The notes under the pieces were generated by a model that ran no database searches, was not told where the DNA came from, and worked only from the letters and a program-made list of their open reading frames with translations. Shown one piece after another: positions 1-9,408 of a DNA stretch of 46,559 nucleotides (the first letter of the stretch is position 1; every line of letters starts with the position of its first letter). The DNA lies in contig CP070812.1 in NCBI GenBank assembly GCA_020344015.1, positions 570,382-616,940 on the forward strand, read 5' to 3'. Origin of the DNA: Gemmatimonadota bacterium. GTDB taxonomy: Bacteria > Gemmatimonadota > Gemmatimonadetes > Palauibacterales > KS3-K002. Position numbers and translations under genes: made by a program.

Positions 1-182
1 ACCTGAGCCAGAACCTCGCCGCGCCGAAGCGTGTCGGCACTAACCAGCGACTCGGCTTCACCGGCGGAGACCACAACCGCCTCCAACTCGGGAAGCCGCC
101 GCTGCGAGCTGGCAGGGCGCCCCAGAATGAGCGTCAGGCCACCCGTGACCAGAAACGCAAAGATCAGCAGGCCTCTACCCAT
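1..182 (-). CDS. N-terminus of a secreted or membrane-anchored protein, probable M23-family envelope peptidase (partial)
   Basis: Sixty codons are visible before the window edge. They read from ATG at 182: a short basic start (MGRG), a hydrophobic stretch of about 15 residues ending near LILGRPASS (signal peptide or anchor), then a segment containing DTLRRGEVLAQV. That last motif resembles the short domain that precedes the catalytic part of many M23 (lysostaphin-type) peptidoglycan endopeptidases. The gene follows ftsZ by about 70 bases, so a role in septal or envelope peptidoglycan turnover is plausible. The next in-frame stop upstream is at 231-233 and no other ATG, GTG or TTG lies between, so the start is well fixed, although no good Shine-Dalgarno is seen. 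The catalytic domain is outside the window, so the family call is an inference. Confidence 0.55.
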   Translation of the reverse strand, partial: MGRGLLIFAFLVTGGLTLILGRPASSQRRLPELEAVVVSAGEAESLVSADTLRRGEVLAQ

Positions 183-252
183 TACTCGAACGGGGAGGGG
201 ATGACACGTTGGGCGCGGTCCGGTTCTGACTCACGCGATGCGGCTCCTCTTC

Positions 253-1380
253 TCAATCCATCTGGCGCCTGATAAACGTTGGGATCTCTAGCTCCCGGGG
301 GTCGGCAACCTCGAGCGGCGCTACGCCACGTTCGGCCGCCGGCAGACGCACTTCCTTTTTTACCACCTTACGGGCCCCAAAGTTCGGCCGGGCGATACGG
401 CTCGCTACCTCCCGCTCCGCCGCGTCGAAACCCGTGGCGATGACCGTTACGCGGATCTCGTTCTCCAACGTCGGATCGTGGACGGTGCCGAAGATGATCT
501 CGGCCTCGTCACCACACGCTTCGCCGATGATAGTGCTGATCGTGTGGACCTCGTCGATCGTGAGGTCGTTGCTGCCCGTGATATTGATCAGCACGGCCTT
601 GGCACCGTGGATCGAGATATCGTCGAGCAACGGCGACGAGATCGCCTCCTGCGCCGCTTCCTGGGCGCGGTTGTCGCCCTGCCCTCGACCCGTACCCATC
701 AGGGCCGGTCCACGGTTGGCCATCACCGTGCGCACGTCGGCGAAGTCTACGTTAACGTCGCCCGTCACGCTAATCAGGTCGGAGATCCCGCGGGTCGCCT
801 GCAGAAGCACGTCGTCGGCCCGTTTCAGCGCTTCGCGGAAGCTCGTGCCCTTGCCGACGACTGCCAGCAGCCGCTGGTTCGGTACTACGATGACCGTGTC
901 TACGGCCTTACGGATCTCGGCCAACCCGATATCCGCCTGATGCATCCGCTTCTTGCCCTCGAACTCGAACGGCTTGGTCACGATGGCGATGCTGAGCGCG
1001 CCGAGCTCGCGGGCCAGCTGGCCGATAATCGGTGCGGCCCCGGTACCGGTACCGCCACCGAGCCCGGCGGTCACGAATACCAGGTCCGAGCCACGCAGCA
1101 CCTGGACGACGTCGTCCTTGTTCTCATCGATTGCCTGGCGGCCGATCTCAGGTCGTGCGCCCGCCCCGAGGCCACGCGTCAGCTTCTTGCCTATCTGGAC
1201 CTTCACCGGGGCGCGCGTGTTGCCCAGCGCCTGCGCGTCGGTGTTCACGGCGATGAACTCGACGCCGGGCAGGTCCTCTTCGATCATTCGGTCGACGGCG
1301 TTGTTGCCGCCGCCCCCGATGCCGATCACGCGCATCGTCGCCGAGCGCGCGCCGCTCTCTGCCAGCTCGAATCGAATCAT
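253..1380 (-). CDS. ftsZ: Cell division GTPase FtsZ
   Basis: Tubulin-like GTPase that polymerises into the Z ring at midcell. Starting at the ATG at 1380 the protein is 375 residues. The glycine-rich loop IGGGGNNAV is at 21-29, the tubulin signature GGGTGTG at 108-114 and the T7 catalytic loop NVDFADV at 210-216. A short variable linker of a few dozen residues leads to the C-terminal peptide ELEIPTFIRRQ, which binds FtsA and other tethers. An in-frame ATG at 1401 would add seven residues. I prefer 1380 because GGAGG sits 8 bases upstream and because the resulting start, MIRFEL, resembles other FtsZ N-termini; the 1401 start has only AAGGA. It lies last among the dcw genes, after ftsA with a gap of about 80 bases. 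Confidence 0.97.
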   Translation of the reverse strand: MIRFELAESGARSATMRVIGIGGGGNNAVDRMIEEDLPGVEFIAVNTDAQALGNTRAPVKVQIGKKLTRGLGAGARPEIGRQAIDENKDDVVQVLRGSDLVFVTAGLGGGTGTGAAPIIGQLARELGALSIAIVTKPFEFEGKKRMHQADIGLAEIRKAVDTVIVVPNQRLLAVVGKGTSFREALKRADDVLLQATRGISDLISVTGDVNVDFADVRTVMANRGPALMGTGRGQGDNRAQEAAQEAISSPLLDDISIHGAKAVLINITGSNDLTIDEVHTISTIIGEACGDEAEIIFGTVHDPTLENEIRVTVIATGFDAAEREVASRIARPNFGARKVVKKEVRLPAAERGVAPLEVADPRELEIPTFIRRQMD

Positions 1381-1460
1381 CCTCGTCCCCTCCCCGTTCA
1401 TGCGTTCCTTGTCATTACCTCATGCAGCGGTTCTGGTTGTTTGGGAATTTGGCATCCCAT

Positions 1461-2699
1461 CTAAAAGAACTCCTTGAGCCACCCTCCAACCTTCGACAGC
1501 GCCCGCAGCGTCGTGCCGCGGCCGTTACTCAGGTCCTCACGGATCCGGCCAACCCCAAACAGCATCAGTCCGGCCGCCGTGGCGAACTTCGGCCTGCGCA
1601 CAGAATCTGCCAGTCCCGTGAGCCCGGCACCCGGCGCACCGCAGCGCACGGGCATCGTGAATATCGACTGCGCGACGTCCAGCGTACCCTCGAGACTGGC
1701 GCCGCCACCTGTCAGCACCACACCACCGCCCAGTCGGTGCGCGTAGCCGGCGCGATCGATCTCGTGCAACACGAGTGTGAGCACCTCGTCCATCCGCTGT
1801 TCGATGATGTGTGCCAGCAACTCACGCGGCATGTGCTTTCGGGCTCCGGGCGCCGGCCCGGGAACTTCGATCGATTGCTCCGGATCGACCAGCTGGATCG
1901 TGGCAACGCCGTGCCGCTCCTTCACCCGTTCGGCTTCGGCGTACGGGATGCCCAGGCCCTTCACTAGATCATTCGTGAAACTCACGCCGCCGCACGGCAC
2001 GAGGGCGACGTGGCGGATCTTGCCTTCATGGAAGATCGCGATCTCAGTCGTGCGACCACCGATCGCGACCACGGCAGCGCCGACTTCCCGCTCCTCGGTC
2101 GTCAGAACACTGAGGCCCGCCGCCAGCGGGGTGAGCACCAGCTGGGCCACCTCGTAGCCGGCGCGAGCGACGGCCTTACGAAGGTTGCGGGCCGCGGCGC
2201 CCGACCCGAGGACCATGAACACGTCGGCCTCCAACCGCGTTCCGATCATCCCCGCCGGCTGCTGGATGCCGCCACGGTGGTCCACGGAGTAGTCCTGCGG
2301 GATGACGTGCAGCAGTTCTTTGTCGGGCGGCACGACGACGGCGCGGGCGACCTCGTGGACTCGCTCGACGTCGTCCTCGCTGATCTCGTCTCCGCCGATG
2401 GCGACGACCCCATTCGACGTACTGGTCTGCACGTACTCGGCCGATATGCCGACGTAGAGACCGCGTGGCTGCATCCCGGCCATCAATTCGGCCTGCTTGA
2501 GCGCCTGGCGGATCTCTTCCGTCGTCTCCTCGATATTGCTCACGGCATCGCGGCGGATGCCGCTCGGTTTCACCTGGCCGACCCCGAGTACCTTGACCTG
2601 TGCCGGGCCGTCACCTTCGAGGATGAGCTCGCCGATCACGGCACAGGTCTTGGTCGAGCCGATATCGAGCGCACCGATGAGATAAGGTGTTGCGATCAT
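1461..2699 (-). CDS. ftsA: Cell division protein FtsA
   Basis: Actin-family ATPase that tethers FtsZ to the inner membrane and recruits later divisome proteins. The 412-residue length is normal for the family. The phosphate-1 loop ALDIGSTKTC is at residues 10-19 and the adenosine-binding motif VVLTGGGASLEG lies near residue 335. The C-terminal end (KVGGWLKEFF) looks like the amphipathic membrane-targeting helix. The ATG at 2697-2699 overlaps the ftsQ stop in an ATGA arrangement, so translation is probably coupled to ftsQ. The order ftsQ-ftsA-ftsZ is the canonical end of the dcw cluster. Confidence 0.96.
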   Translation of the reverse strand: MIATPYLIGALDIGSTKTCAVIGELILEGDGPAQVKVLGVGQVKPSGIRRDAVSNIEETTEEIRQALKQAELMAGMQPRGLYVGISAEYVQTSTSNGVVAIGGDEISEDDVERVHEVARAVVVPPDKELLHVIPQDYSVDHRGGIQQPAGMIGTRLEADVFMVLGSGAAARNLRKAVARAGYEVAQLVLTPLAAGLSVLTTEEREVGAAVVAIGGRTTEIAIFHEGKIRHVALVPCGGVSFTNDLVKGLGIPYAEAERVKERHGVATIQLVDPEQSIEVPGPAPGARKHMPRELLAHIIEQRMDEVLTLVLHEIDRAGYAHRLGGGVVLTGGGASLEGTLDVAQSIFTMPVRCGAPGAGLTGLADSVRRPKFATAAGLMLFGVGRIREDLSNGRGTTLRALSKVGGWLKEFF

Positions 2700-3448
2700 A
2701 GCTGTCCTCTCCGGACCACGATTTGACCCGCATAGCGCGCCTCGACCAGCGCCGCTGCGATACCCCGGCCTCGCAGATCGGCGAGTGTTGCACGCACGCG
2801 CTGGGCGAGTGACTCGTCGATCTCGGCGGGCACGGCGAGGCGTCTCGCCGGTTGCGACACTACCAGATTCATCATCAGACCCTGGCCGTCCAGCAGGCGG
2901 AAATCTGAGACTACCGATGCCAGGCCCGGGTCGACCTCCTGCAACTTCTCAAATATCTCGAGCGCAAAGAGCGCTGGTCCGACACGGAGTTGCGTCGCGT
3001 CGGAATTCAGAGCGACATCCATCGTCAACAGCGGCAGGTCGAGCGCTGTGCCCGCCGGGTCGACCGGCAATAGAGTTCCATCACCGAGCACGGCGCGGAG
3101 TTCGGGCGTGCCCGCCAGGGCGATCGGCTCGACCTCGCGCACGACGATACGCAGCGCCTGTAGACCCGACCGGTGAACCCGTACTTCTTCGATCATCGGA
3201 TGCCCGAGCAACCGTCGCTCGACATCGGAGAAGTCGTCCCACACAGAGCGGTCCGAGTCGATCGCTGCCAGTCGCAGTATCGAGTCGGGTGCCAGCCATC
3301 GCGATCCGACAACCTCGACCTGGCGTACATCGAAGTAATCGAATCGTGCCAGCAGCCGACCGCCCCAAATCCAACCGGCGATCCCCCCGGCCAACGTCAG
3401 AAGGCCGACCAGGTATGCCGCCCGTGGCAGTGCGCTGCGCCCTTTCAT
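2696..3448 (-). CDS. ftsQ: Cell division protein FtsQ/DivIB
   Basis: Bitopic inner-membrane divisome protein that bridges cytoplasmic Z-ring proteins and the periplasmic FtsL/B and FtsW/I synthase. The 250 residues contain a short cytoplasmic tail, one transmembrane helix at about 10-30 (AYLVGLLTLAGGIAGWIWGG), a POTRA domain beginning at FDYFDVRQVEVVG, and a beta domain. Sequence identity in this family is always low, so the call rests on the TM-POTRA layout and on its place between murB and ftsA. Its start overlaps the murB stop by 4 bases and its stop overlaps the ftsA start by 4 bases. Confidence 0.9.
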   Translation of the reverse strand: MKGRSALPRAAYLVGLLTLAGGIAGWIWGGRLLARFDYFDVRQVEVVGSRWLAPDSILRLAAIDSDRSVWDDFSDVERRLLGHPMIEEVRVHRSGLQALRIVVREVEPIALAGTPELRAVLGDGTLLPVDPAGTALDLPLLTMDVALNSDATQLRVGPALFALEIFEKLQEVDPGLASVVSDFRLLDGQGLMMNLVVSQPARRLAVPAEIDESLAQRVRATLADLRGRGIAAALVEARYAGQIVVRRGQL

Positions 3449-4332
3449 CGCACCGCCCCCAATTCGCGCAACACTTCTTCCTCGAACCCCCAGAATTGGA
3501 TTTCGGGCTCGAGCGCGATCCCCGTTTCCTCGAGTACGCGCCGACGCGTCTCGACCAGTAGGTCGACCACGTCCTGGGCCCGCGCGCCCCCGAGATTCAC
3601 GATGAAGTTCGCGTGTTTCTCCGATATCTGCGCGCCGCCGCGACGCGCTCCACGCATCCCGACCCGATCGATTAACCGCCAGGCGGACGGTCCCGGCGGT
3701 TCGGGGTTCTTCCAGGTAGACCCGCAGGTCGGCAGGTCATAGACCTGAGCCCTCAGCTTCGCCTCCCTACGGCTCAGGTGCTCCTGCTCGATGCGCTCGG
3801 GATCGCCGGACGGCGCATCGAGCTCACCACGCAGAAAGACGGCCTGAGGGTCGAGATCGATCCCGCGGTACCGCGGGCTCACGTCCCCTCTCGCCAACCG
3901 CTTCACTGTACCGTCCGGCCACATCGCCTCAGCCCACAGGGTGCGGCCCCAGACCCCTTCCTCGGCGGTCCCGGCGTTCATGCGCAGCGCACCGCCCATC
4001 GTCCCCGGAACCGCCTCGAGGATCCAGAGGCCGGAACGGCCCATACGGCGCGCCGTCTGCACGACCGTTGAGATCTGTGCGCCGGCCCCGAAGCGAATCG
4101 TCTGCTCGAGGACCTCGTGACCGGCGAACTCACCCTCCAGCTGCAACACAGGTGCGCCGGGCCCGGCGTCAGAGATCAGCACGTTGGCGCCGCGGCCCAG
4201 TACGAGAACGGGCTCACCACTGACCTGCGCTAGAAGCGTGCGCAGCTCTTCTTCGGAGCCCGCCTTCGCGTAGGCGGGCGCCGGGCCGCCGATCTTCCAG
4301 CGCGTCAAGTCAGCCAGCGGCACGTCACGCAT
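3445..4332 (-). CDS. murB: UDP-N-acetylenolpyruvoylglucosamine reductase MurB
   Basis: FAD-dependent reductase that converts UDP-GlcNAc-enolpyruvate to UDP-MurNAc in the cytoplasm. Visible motifs are the FAD-binding VLVLGRGANVLISD, then AVPGTMGGALRMNAG, then CGSTWKNPEPPGPSAWRLID, whose serine is the expected proton donor, and a C-terminal FIVNLGGARAQDVVDL. An open frame continues upstream to 4395, but that would overlap murC by 71 bases. I chose ATG 4332 (295 residues, MRDVPLADLTRWKIGG) because GGAG lies 8 bases upstream and the overlap with murC falls to 8 bases. ATG 4338 is also possible. It follows murC and precedes ftsQ, as in many dcw clusters; no ddl gene is present between them. Confidence 0.93.
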   Translation of the reverse strand: MRDVPLADLTRWKIGGPAPAYAKAGSEEELRTLLAQVSGEPVLVLGRGANVLISDAGPGAPVLQLEGEFAGHEVLEQTIRFGAGAQISTVVQTARRMGRSGLWILEAVPGTMGGALRMNAGTAEEGVWGRTLWAEAMWPDGTVKRLARGDVSPRYRGIDLDPQAVFLRGELDAPSGDPERIEQEHLSRREAKLRAQVYDLPTCGSTWKNPEPPGPSAWRLIDRVGMRGARRGGAQISEKHANFIVNLGGARAQDVVDLLVETRRRVLEETGIALEPEIQFWGFEEEVLRELGAVR

Positions 4333-5740
4333 CCACATGGCTCCGCCTGAGCTCGTCCACCAGCGAGTGGGCGACACTGGTGATGTCACCCGCACCGAGC
4401 GTGATGAAGACGTCGCCGTCTTTCAGGGCGCGTCGCACCTGCACGAACAATTCCTCGAGGTCCTCCGCATAGCGCACTCGGTCTGCATGAGCGAAGCTGC
4501 GAGCCGCCTCGACCACCAGCTCCGCCGAGACACCGGGGATGGGCGGCTCGCGGGCCGGGTAGATCCCCGTGATGAACACCAGATCGGCGCCGGCCAACGT
4601 CTCGCCGAACTCGTGTGCGAAGGCGCGCGTCCGGGTGTAGAGGTGCGGCTGGAACGCGACGACCAATCGCCGACCGGCGAACGCCTGGCGCGCCGTCTCG
4701 AGCGTCGCCGCCACCTCGGTCGGGTGATGCGCATAGTCATCGATCACCGTGACGCCTGCCGCGGCACCCAGATATTGGAAGCGCCGCTCGACACCGGTGA
4801 AGAGGGCGAACACCGGCGCCGCCGCCTGCGGATCCAATTCCAGCGCCACCATGACGGAAAGGACGGCGAGCGAATTACGAAGGTTGTGCGGCCCCTGCAG
4901 GGCGAGCTCGAACTCACCCAGCGCTCGGCCGCCGAAGCTCGCGGTGAACCGGGTGCAATCCGGCTCGTAGCTGATGCCCGTGGCCCGCAGCATCGAGTCA
5001 TGGCCGATGCCGTAGCTCAAACTGCGATCGGCAGCGACGGCGAGTCTGCGCCGTGCCCCGGCGTCATCAGCGCAGGCGATCACACGACCGTCGTCGGGAA
5101 CGCGACTCACAAACTCATCGAACGCGGTTTCGAGCTCCTCGACCGTCGTGTAGGTGTCGAGGTGCTCCGCCTCGACGGACGTGACCACCGCGACTTTCGG
5201 CCACAGCGACAGGAAGGAACGGTCATACTCATCCGCCTCCACCACGTAGGTTGTACCGCCGATCCGAGCGTTGCCGCCCCACGTCTGCACGCGACCGCCG
5301 ACCAGCGCCGTCGGGTCGACACCCGCCGCTTCCAGCGCCATCGCGGTCAGGGCGCTGGTCGTCGTTTTGCCGTGCGTACCGGCGATGGCGATCAGCGAGC
5401 CGCTGTTCACCAGCTCGGCCAACGCCTCGCTCCGCTTCAGCACCAGCGTGCCCTGGGCACGGGCCGCCTCCAACTCGGGGTGGTCCGCCGGCACCGCCGC
5501 TGTATGGACAAGAGCGGCTTGGCCGTCAGCGTGATCCGGACTGTGCCCCTGGTGAACCGCCATCCCGCGGCTCTCGAGGTCCTGAGTAGTCTCGTTTCGC
5601 TCACGGTCGCAGCCGCTGACGGCGGCGCCTCGCTCGGCCAGCAACAGAGCGAGCCCGGCCATCCCGGCACCGCCGATGCCCATGAGGTGGATCGCGGCGC
5701 CGCTCGCAGCGAGCTCAGCCAAACCGTGGACTTCGGTCAA
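4325..5740 (-). CDS. murC: UDP-N-acetylmuramate--L-alanine ligase MurC
   Basis: First amino-acid ligase of peptidoglycan precursor synthesis, adding L-Ala to UDP-MurNAc with ATP. The 471-residue protein begins with a Rossmann-like nucleotide-sugar domain (IHLMGIGGAGMAGLA, about 17-31), followed by the ATP loop GTHGKTTT at 121-128, then VVEADEYDRSF, and the C-terminal Mur ligase domain with DDYAHHPTEVAATL. These are the MurC versions of the shared Mur ligase motifs. Its start overlaps the murG stop by 4 bases, so translation is probably coupled. Confidence 0.96.
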   Translation of the reverse strand: MTEVHGLAELAASGAAIHLMGIGGAGMAGLALLLAERGAAVSGCDRERNETTQDLESRGMAVHQGHSPDHADGQAALVHTAAVPADHPELEAARAQGTLVLKRSEALAELVNSGSLIAIAGTHGKTTTSALTAMALEAAGVDPTALVGGRVQTWGGNARIGGTTYVVEADEYDRSFLSLWPKVAVVTSVEAEHLDTYTTVEELETAFDEFVSRVPDDGRVIACADDAGARRRLAVAADRSLSYGIGHDSMLRATGISYEPDCTRFTASFGGRALGEFELALQGPHNLRNSLAVLSVMVALELDPQAAAPVFALFTGVERRFQYLGAAAGVTVIDDYAHHPTEVAATLETARQAFAGRRLVVAFQPHLYTRTRAFAHEFGETLAGADLVFITGIYPAREPPIPGVSAELVVEAARSFAHADRVRYAEDLEELFVQVRRALKDGDVFITLGAGDITSVAHSLVDELRRSHVDA

Positions 5741-6876
5741 CGGTCCTCCATCAGGCGCCAGAGGTCGGAGGCGATCTCGTCCGCCGCTCGCGGGTTACCT
5801 CGCCCCTCTGCAGCCCGGCTCATGCTCTCGAGTCGCTTCGGCCAATTGAGCAAGTCGACGACTGTATACCACAGGGCGGCAGGGTCCCGCTTCACCGCAA
5901 GCTCGTCCACGACGACGGCCGCGCCCGCCTCCTCCATGGCCACAGCGTTGTGGCGCTGATGATCGGCCGCCGCATGGGGCAGAGGCACGAGCACGGCTGG
6001 CACGCCCCAAGCACACAGCTCGGCTAGTGTGAGGGCGCCGGCGCGTGACACGGCCAGCGTCGTCAGCGAGAGCGCCTTCTCCATCTCGGCTATGTACGGC
6101 AGCGTCCGCACGGCGACCCGACTACTCAGCTTCGCCAAGCGCGTCGAGATCGACGCGTGATGCGACGGCCCGGTCGACCAGAGGAGCTGAGCGTCGGGCG
6201 GCAGTGCCGGCAACTCGCCGTTGTGGACGGCCTCGATCGCAGCGACCAACGCCTCGTTGATCGGCGCGGCGCCCTGGCTGCCGCCCACTATCAGAACGAC
6301 ACGTCCGGGCGCCAGTCCGTACTCCTCTCGCACCGATTCGGGCTGCGGTCGCTGGTCCGGCCAGCGTATGGGGTTACCGTGAACGCGTACGAGCGTATCA
6401 CGTCCCGGCCACAAGTTCCTCATCGCCTCCTCGTAACCCAAGTGTAGCTGGTCCACATAGGGCGCCAGCCACCGTGTCGTGATACCCGGGTAGCTGTTCT
6501 GTTCCTGCAATGCCGTAGGCAAGCGGCGGGCGAGCGCCCAACCAACGACCGGTCCTGCAGCGTAGCCGCCTGTACCAACCACCAGGTCGGGAGCGAACGA
6601 ATCGAGAAGACGCCGGATCTCGCGGCTCGCCACGACCGCCGACCGTAATAGCCGCCAGTTCTGCCACGGACGACTGCGGCGAATCGGCTCGAGAGGGAGA
6701 AGGCGATGCGGGACACCACGCTCAGGAAGTACCCGAGCCTCGACTCCTCTCTGGGCGCCAACCAGCAGTATCTCGATCTCATTACGCGTCGACCTCCTCA
6801 GTGCTTCGGCCAGATTCAGGGCCGGGTACAGGTGCCCGCCGGTTCCTCCGCCTGCGATGATCGCACGGTACGCCAC
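5737..6876 (-). CDS. murG: Lipid II synthase MurG (GlcNAc transferase)
   Basis: Peripheral membrane GT28 glycosyltransferase that adds GlcNAc to lipid I to make lipid II on the cytoplasmic face. The diagnostic N-terminal loop GGGTGGH is at residues 9-15. Further MurG signatures are VVGTGGYAAGPVV, LQEQNSYPG, VLIVGGSQGAAPIN, and the UDP-GlcNAc site SRAGALTLAELCAWGVPAVLVPLPHAAADHQ as seen in pieces near residues 285-315. The start codon is GTG at 6876, four bases after the ftsW stop at 6881. Length (379 residues) is slightly above the usual 355-365. Confidence 0.96.
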   Translation of the reverse strand: MAYRAIIAGGGTGGHLYPALNLAEALRRSTRNEIEILLVGAQRGVEARVLPERGVPHRLLPLEPIRRSRPWQNWRLLRSAVVASREIRRLLDSFAPDLVVGTGGYAAGPVVGWALARRLPTALQEQNSYPGITTRWLAPYVDQLHLGYEEAMRNLWPGRDTLVRVHGNPIRWPDQRPQPESVREEYGLAPGRVVLIVGGSQGAAPINEALVAAIEAVHNGELPALPPDAQLLWSTGPSHHASISTRLAKLSSRVAVRTLPYIAEMEKALSLTTLAVSRAGALTLAELCAWGVPAVLVPLPHAAADHQRHNAVAMEEAGAAVVVDELAVKRDPAALWYTVVDLLNWPKRLESMSRAAEGRGNPRAADEIASDLWRLMEDR

Positions 6877-6880
6877 GTCA

Positions 6881-8029
6881 TCACGCCCGCCAGCTGCCGA
6901 TGTTCAGGAGGATGCCAACCGCCGCCAGGCAGACGACCAGACTCGAGCCGCCGTAGCTGATGAACGGGAGCGTTACTCCTGTTGTCGGCAGCAGGCCCAA
7001 GGTCACACAAAAGTGAATCAAAGCGCTGACCACTATCAGCGCCGTCAGGCCAACGGCCAATAGAAAACCGAACGCATCCGGAGCGCGTCGCGCGACCCGC
7101 AACCCCAGGACGCCAATTGCCGCGATCGCCAGTATGATCGCCGCCGTGCCGATTAGTCCCCACTCCTCGGCGATGACCGCGAACGCGAAATCGTTATGCG
7201 GCTCCGGCAGAAAGAAATACTTCTGCGTGCTTTCGCCGTAACCGACGCCGACCAAGCCGCCCGAGCCAACGGCGATCAGCGACTGGTGCAGCTGGTGACC
7301 CGCACCTGCAGGGTCAGTCCCACCGTTGAAAAACGTTGCGATTCTCTCCATCCGATAGCTGGCGGAGCGAACCCACTCCCAGAAGAGTGGCAGCGCCAGC
7401 AGGGCGATCAGCACGAAGTGGCCTACCCGTGCACCGGCAGCGAAGAGAACGATCGCGCAGAGCATTCCGATGACGACGACCGATGAGAGATCGGGCTCCA
7501 GGATGATCAGGTAACCGACGGCCAAGTAGATAACGCCGAACGCCCCCAACCCCCAACGTAGACTGCGGATGCGCTCCCCCTTCTTTGCCGCTATCGCAGC
7601 CGCCCAAATCACCATCACCAGCTTCGCAACCTCCGACGGCTGGAAACGAACACCCAACTCGAGCCAGCGGCGCGCGCCATTCCGCGGCGGCGCGATCGCC
7701 TCGGTGCCCGGCATCACGAGTACCAGGAGCGCGAGCAGCGTTAGTCCGAGTAACGGCCAGGCCAGCTGCGGGTAGATCCGGTAGTCGACTCGCGCCAGCA
7801 CGTACAGCGCCAGCAGACCGACCAGCGCCTTGCTCGCCTGTTGGCGGAGATAGAAGTGGTCGGGCAGTCCCTGCGTCTGCGCGAGGAACGAGCTGGCGCT
7901 GTACACGGTGATGAGGCCGGCGAGCAGCAGGAAAATCGTGACTGCGAGCAGCATGCCGGCATCGCGCCGCGCGCTGCCGGCCGCCGGCACGTAGGCGTCT
8001 ACCGTTACCGATGCCGCAAGATCTCTCAC
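6881..8029 (-). CDS. ftsW: SEDS peptidoglycan glycosyltransferase FtsW
   Basis: Polytopic SEDS polymerase that makes septal glycan strands with FtsI. The 382 residues contain about ten hydrophobic segments and the family motifs SEVAKLVMVIWAA, PEPHNDFAFAVIAEEWGLIG and VTLPFISYGGSSL. A cytoplasmic tail of about 24 residues precedes the first helix. The start is GTG at 8029, overlapping the murD stop (GTGA) and preceded by AGGAG at a spacing of about 6, so translation is coupled to murD. Its place between murD and murG marks it as FtsW and not RodA. Confidence 0.95.
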   Translation of the reverse strand: MRDLAASVTVDAYVPAAGSARRDAGMLLAVTIFLLLAGLITVYSASSFLAQTQGLPDHFYLRQQASKALVGLLALYVLARVDYRIYPQLAWPLLGLTLLALLVLVMPGTEAIAPPRNGARRWLELGVRFQPSEVAKLVMVIWAAAIAAKKGERIRSLRWGLGAFGVIYLAVGYLIILEPDLSSVVVIGMLCAIVLFAAGARVGHFVLIALLALPLFWEWVRSASYRMERIATFFNGGTDPAGAGHQLHQSLIAVGSGGLVGVGYGESTQKYFFLPEPHNDFAFAVIAEEWGLIGTAAIILAIAAIGVLGLRVARRAPDAFGFLLAVGLTALIVVSALIHFCVTLGLLPTTGVTLPFISYGGSSLVVCLAAVGILLNIGSWRA

Positions 8030-9408
8030 GATATCTCCTGACCCACAAGCGTTATGAATCGTTCGCCGCGCTCCTCGTAGTTGCGAAACATGTCGAAGCT
8101 GGCGCAGGCGGGCGCGAGAAGAGCGGAGTCGCCCGGTTGTGTCAAGGCACGCGCCCGCCGCACCACATCTTCGAAAGGTCCGTCCTCACGCACGAGCGTC
8201 ACCTCGTCGCCGAGCTCGGACTCGATCTGTGCCGCCGCTTCGCCGTAGGCGACGACCGCGCGAACCCGCCCCTTCAGGTCGGGCGCCAGAGCCGCAAACG
8301 ACTCTCCTTTCGGTCGTCCGCCGAGCAGCAGAACCACGGGGCGATCCATCGCCTGTAAGGCCACGCGGGTCGAAGCCACATTCGTCGCCTTCGAATCGTT
8401 CACCCAAAGGACACCGCCCTTCTCCGCCACGGGCTGGAGGCGGTGAGGTAGCGGCTCGAAACCGAGGAGCCCCTCACGCACTGCAGGAACAGGAACGTCC
8501 GCGAACGCCGCGGCGATAGCGGAAGCCAGCGCGTTGGCAACGTTGTGGGCTCCCAGTAGCTTGAGCTCGCTCCGCGCCACGAGCCTGACCTGCTCACCGT
8601 CGTAGCGGGCGGCCAGCACGTTATCGCTATCGAGAAAGGCGCCCTGCTCTCCGGCCGGCGGCCGGGATGCGACGCGGAAATAGCGGGCAGTCCCGGGCTT
8701 TTCGGCGGCCAAATCAAGGACGCCTCGATCTTCTCCGTTCAGCACCCAGCGACTGTCAGGGCCCGCGTTGTCGAACAAGCGGGCCTTGGCGGCGTAGTAG
8801 TCCTCGACATCGACGTGCCAATCGAGGTGATCGGGGTACAGGTTGAGAAACACGCCGATCGCCGGGTTGAAGCGTTCTATCTGAGCCAGCTGGAACGAGC
8901 TTACCTCAGCGACGACCCACTCGTATCCGCGATCGCTTTCCAAGGCCAGCTCGGATAGCGCTCGCCCTATGTTGCCGCCCACCCCAACGCGCAGGCCGGC
9001 GCGCTCGAGCATCGACCCTATCCAGGCGCTCGTCGTCGTCTTACCGTTCGTGCCGGTGATCGCGATGATCGGGGCTTCGAGAAAGCCGAACGCCAGCTCG
9101 AGCTCGGAGATCAGCGGCCGCGACCGCACTCCCGGTGCATGGAAGACCGCTGCACCGGGCGGTATCCCCGGGCTCGTCACCAGCACGTCGCACCGTCCCA
9201 ACTTCTCGACATCGTGCCGCCCCAGCTCGACGTCGACTCCCGGTCCGCGAAGGCCCTCTACCTCGGCGCGCAGCTCCGGTGTTGCCACGACGTCGCTGGC
9301 GTAAACCGAGGCGCCGGCCTGGACCAACAGCCGCGTCGCCGCGCGTCCACTACGACCCAACCCCAGTACTCCTACCCGGAGCTCCGACCACGACTCGGGA
9401 GTCCTCAC
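8026..9408 (-). CDS. murD: UDP-N-acetylmuramoylalanine--D-glutamate ligase MurD
   Basis: Cytoplasmic ATP-dependent ligase that adds D-Glu to UDP-MurNAc-L-Ala. Motifs are the N-terminal VGVLGLGRSGRAA, the ATP loop AITGTNGKTTTSAWIG, the family motif VSSFQLAQIERFNP, NLYPDHLDWH, and VNDSKATNVASTRVAL in the C-terminal domain. The open frame extends back to 9492, but that segment lies inside mraY and looks unrelated to MurD. I chose GTG 9408 (460 residues), whose GTGA overlaps the mraY stop at 9405-9407, the same coupling seen at several other junctions here. Its Shine-Dalgarno is weak (GAAG). Confidence 0.94.
   Translation of the reverse strand: MRTPESWSELRVGVLGLGRSGRAATRLLVQAGASVYASDVVATPELRAEVEGLRGPGVDVELGRHDVEKLGRCDVLVTSPGIPPGAAVFHAPGVRSRPLISELELAFGFLEAPIIAITGTNGKTTTSAWIGSMLERAGLRVGVGGNIGRALSELALESDRGYEWVVAEVSSFQLAQIERFNPAIGVFLNLYPDHLDWHVDVEDYYAAKARLFDNAGPDSRWVLNGEDRGVLDLAAEKPGTARYFRVASRPPAGEQGAFLDSDNVLAARYDGEQVRLVARSELKLLGAHNVANALASAIAAAFADVPVPAVREGLLGFEPLPHRLQPVAEKGGVLWVNDSKATNVASTRVALQAMDRPVVLLLGGRPKGESFAALAPDLKGRVRAVVAYGEAAAQIESELGDEVTLVREDGPFEDVVRRARALTQPGDSALLAPACASFDMFRNYEERGERFITLVGQEIS

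Noticed and set aside
4337..5959. Long plus-strand open frame (540 codons) opposite murC/murG
   Set aside because: It mirrors real genes on the minus strand, is rich in Arg/His with no family motif, and arises from high GC third-position bias. The same holds for the other long plus-strand frames, such as 478-1464, 31858-33387 and 41000-42184.
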